Assembly: GCA_033816765.1 (NCBI GenBank)
Contig: CM066289.1
Location: forward strand, 930,001 to 994,000
Reading direction: 5' to 3'
Length of the DNA stretch: 64,000 bases
Origin: Nothopassalora personata
Lineage: Eukaryota > Ascomycota > Dothideomycetes > Mycosphaerellales > Mycosphaerellaceae
In this document: in pieces, positions 62,662 through 64,000 of the stretch
How the letters are laid out: each line of letters starts with the position of its first letter
How positions within the stretch are numbered: position 1 is the first letter of the stretch
Made by a program: the position numbers and the translations under genes
Notes under the pieces: generated by a model
The model's input: the letters and a program-made list of their open reading frames with translations, nothing else
Databases searched by the model: none
Told to the model about the DNA's origin: nothing

Positions 62662-64000
62662 ATGCTGCGGGCAGTCTTTTACGCTCGCTTCCATCCCGAA
62701 CGCGGTCCCTCGGTCATCCACCAGTATCCCCTCTCCTCCATCGCTTCGATTCCAAGACCGAACGATACGCTCATCAAATGGAGCGAAATTTCCGCCTATA
62801 TCATCCCGCCGTACGACCTCTGCAATCAGCCGCTTAGCATATGTGTAGATCGGCATCGTGTACTCGCTTTCCCAGTCAGCTTGGAGCATGAGGACTACCA
62901 CCGCAATAGGTTTACGTTCAACATCTGTTTTGTACTCGGTGAAGATGAGGATGCGACACTGTGGGAGCAGATTGTCAGGAAGACAGCGAGATTCTTGACC
63001 GCGGCTGAGGATGATCATTGTTTCTTGCAAGAGGAGGAGAAGATTGCTGGCTTGAAGTGGGCGGGAGAGGAGGGGTATCCTGTGGCGGGTCTTGGAAAGG
63101 TGCACGGCTTGCTAAGAGACATCTACGAGGGTTTGAACACGTACGGGGAATGTAGTGTCAGGGTCAATGATGCGAATGTTCTCAACTTGCGTCTTGAGGC
63201 TGAGAGGCCTGCCCTGATGAGAGTCAGGGCGTGGGATGTGCCGCTCATGATCAGAGAGCTGCCGTCGAGAGAAGTCTGGACGTGGGACCTGACGTTGAAG
63301 CGAATACATACCCATATTGATGGCGTCAAGCACGTGCAGAAGATTGCTGAGCTGGCCGATGTGGAGCTTAAATTGGTGAAGCGTGCCGTGAAAGAGCTGG
63401 TGTACCATGGCAGAGCTACACTATTGGACATTTTCCACTTTCAGGCCATATACGCGTGCACGGATACTATAACAGTCCTTCTGCAAGACGAGGAACTGCA
63501 AGACGAGTGTAGGTACTACATCGTCCAGAGCTCTGACGCGAATACTACCACTTCCGACGGCAAGGACCTGGACAAAGACATTGCCCATTCGAGAGAAGAA
63601 ACCATCAAAATCTACACGCTCCTCCATCCCGGCCTCCAACTCCACGAATTCTGCACAACCCACAAGGACAAACTCACCAACATCGACATCCGCCGCCTCA
63701 TCACCTTTGGCATCATCAAAGGCTTCCTCCGCCGCGTCCACAAATTTGCCCTCGCCCTAGAACCACAACATCCAACATCCGCACTCGCCGAGAAGAAACG
63801 CTCCGGAAGCTCAGCTTCCAAAACAAAGCCCAGATCTAGCGAAGACGCCGCTGTCAGGGAGTACTATCGTGCGTGGAGACGAGCTGCTCTGACTTCTGGG
63901 TGGTCTACTCCACCTTCTGCTCCGCCGGCGATCAGTCGGGGAAAGAGTTACAAGAGTGCGGACCGTGTGAGGTCGGAAGAAGATGAGCGGTTATCGGCCT
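62662..64000 (+). CDS. NPR2: nitrogen permease regulator 2 (SEACIT/GATOR1 subunit), 3' end outside window
   Basis: The frame is open from ATG 62662 to the end of the window (446 codons so far). Npr2 with Npr3 and Iml1 forms the GATOR1-like complex that inhibits TORC1 when amino acids are short. The N-terminus is the longin-like domain: FYARFHPERGPSVIHQYPLS, WSEISAYIIPPYDL, FNICFVLGEDEDATLWEQIV. The middle contains DLTLKRIHTHIDGVKHVQKI and winged-helix-like segments (LVKRAVKELVYHGRATLLDI, LTNIDIRRLITFGIIKGFLR). The C-terminal part seen is basic and Ser-rich. The gene is truncated by the window edge, not by mutation. No introns are seen. Confidence 0.93.
   Translation, partial: MLRAVFYARFHPERGPSVIHQYPLSSIASIPRPNDTLIKWSEISAYIIPPYDLCNQPLSICVDRHRVLAFPVSLEHEDYHRNRFTFNICFVLGEDEDATLWEQIVRKTARFLTAAEDDHCFLQEEEKIAGLKWAGEEGYPVAGLGKVHGLLRDIYEGLNTYGECSVRVNDANVLNLRLEAERPALMRVRAWDVPLMIRELPSREVWTWDLTLKRIHTHIDGVKHVQKIAELADVELKLVKRAVKELVYHGRATLLDIFHFQAIYACTDTITVLLQDEELQDECRYYIVQSSDANTTTSDGKDLDKDIAHSREETIKIYTLLHPGLQLHEFCTTHKDKLTNIDIRRLITFGIIKGFLRRVHKFALALEPQHPTSALAEKKRSGSSASKTKPRSSEDAAVREYYRAWRRAALTSGWSTPPSAPPAISRGKSYKSADRVRSEEDERLSA

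Overview
The window looks like nuclear DNA of a filamentous ascomycete. Genes carry short introns (46-93 bp) with fungal splice sites, and the gene set is ascomycete: NoxA-type NADPH oxidase, PDR-type ABC transporter, GWT1, a KilA-N/APSES regulator, and the RPD3L and GID subunits. Two kinds of repeat show C-to-T decay typical of repeat-induced point mutation (RIP). The class is probably Dothideomycetes (Mycosphaerellales/Capnodiales-like); that is inference from gene flavour, not proof.

Layout. 1-14.6 kb: a decayed inverted-repeat element, a UEV-like (inactive E2 fold) protein, a disordered hypothetical protein, a possible MITE, mitochondrial seryl-tRNA synthetase, the SPB4 rRNA helicase, a triose-phosphate/nucleotide-sugar transporter-family protein, another short inverted-repeat element, AT-rich DNA and a gene relic. 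14.8-31.8 kb is an accessory stretch of gene loss. A KilA-N/APSES transcription factor is split by a copia-type LTR element with identical LTRs and a 5-bp target duplication. A GH35 beta-galactosidase relic follows, then an intact PDR-type ABC transporter, then a GH3 beta-glucosidase relic. 32.5-51.5 kb is housekeeping: an Sds3/Dep1-like RPD3L subunit, MCR1, the urea transporter DUR3, a zinc alcohol dehydrogenase, an STB6-like Sin3-binding protein with a CaaX end, RMD5/GID2, a small uncertain gene, a small membrane protein, NoxA and TIM10. 51.6-53.4 kb is a RIP-ruined DDE transposon with 30-bp terminal inverted repeats. 53.6-64 kb: a stand-alone LigD-type phosphoesterase protein, a long disordered protein, GWT1 (with a suspicious splice acceptor), a membrane protein, and NPR2 running off the end.

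Themes. No operon-like unit is present. Several neighbours fit nutrient sensing and use (DUR3 urea uptake, NPR2 of the SEACIT/GATOR1 complex, RMD5 of the gluconeogenic GID ligase) and Sin3/Rpd3 chromatin control (the Dep1-like and STB6-like proteins), but physical linkage need not mean shared function. The clearest story is recent and older gene loss between 14.8 and 31.8 kb: two secreted glycosidases and one regulator are broken, while the ABC transporter between them is intact. I found no new defence system, no CRISPR array and no tRNA or rRNA gene.
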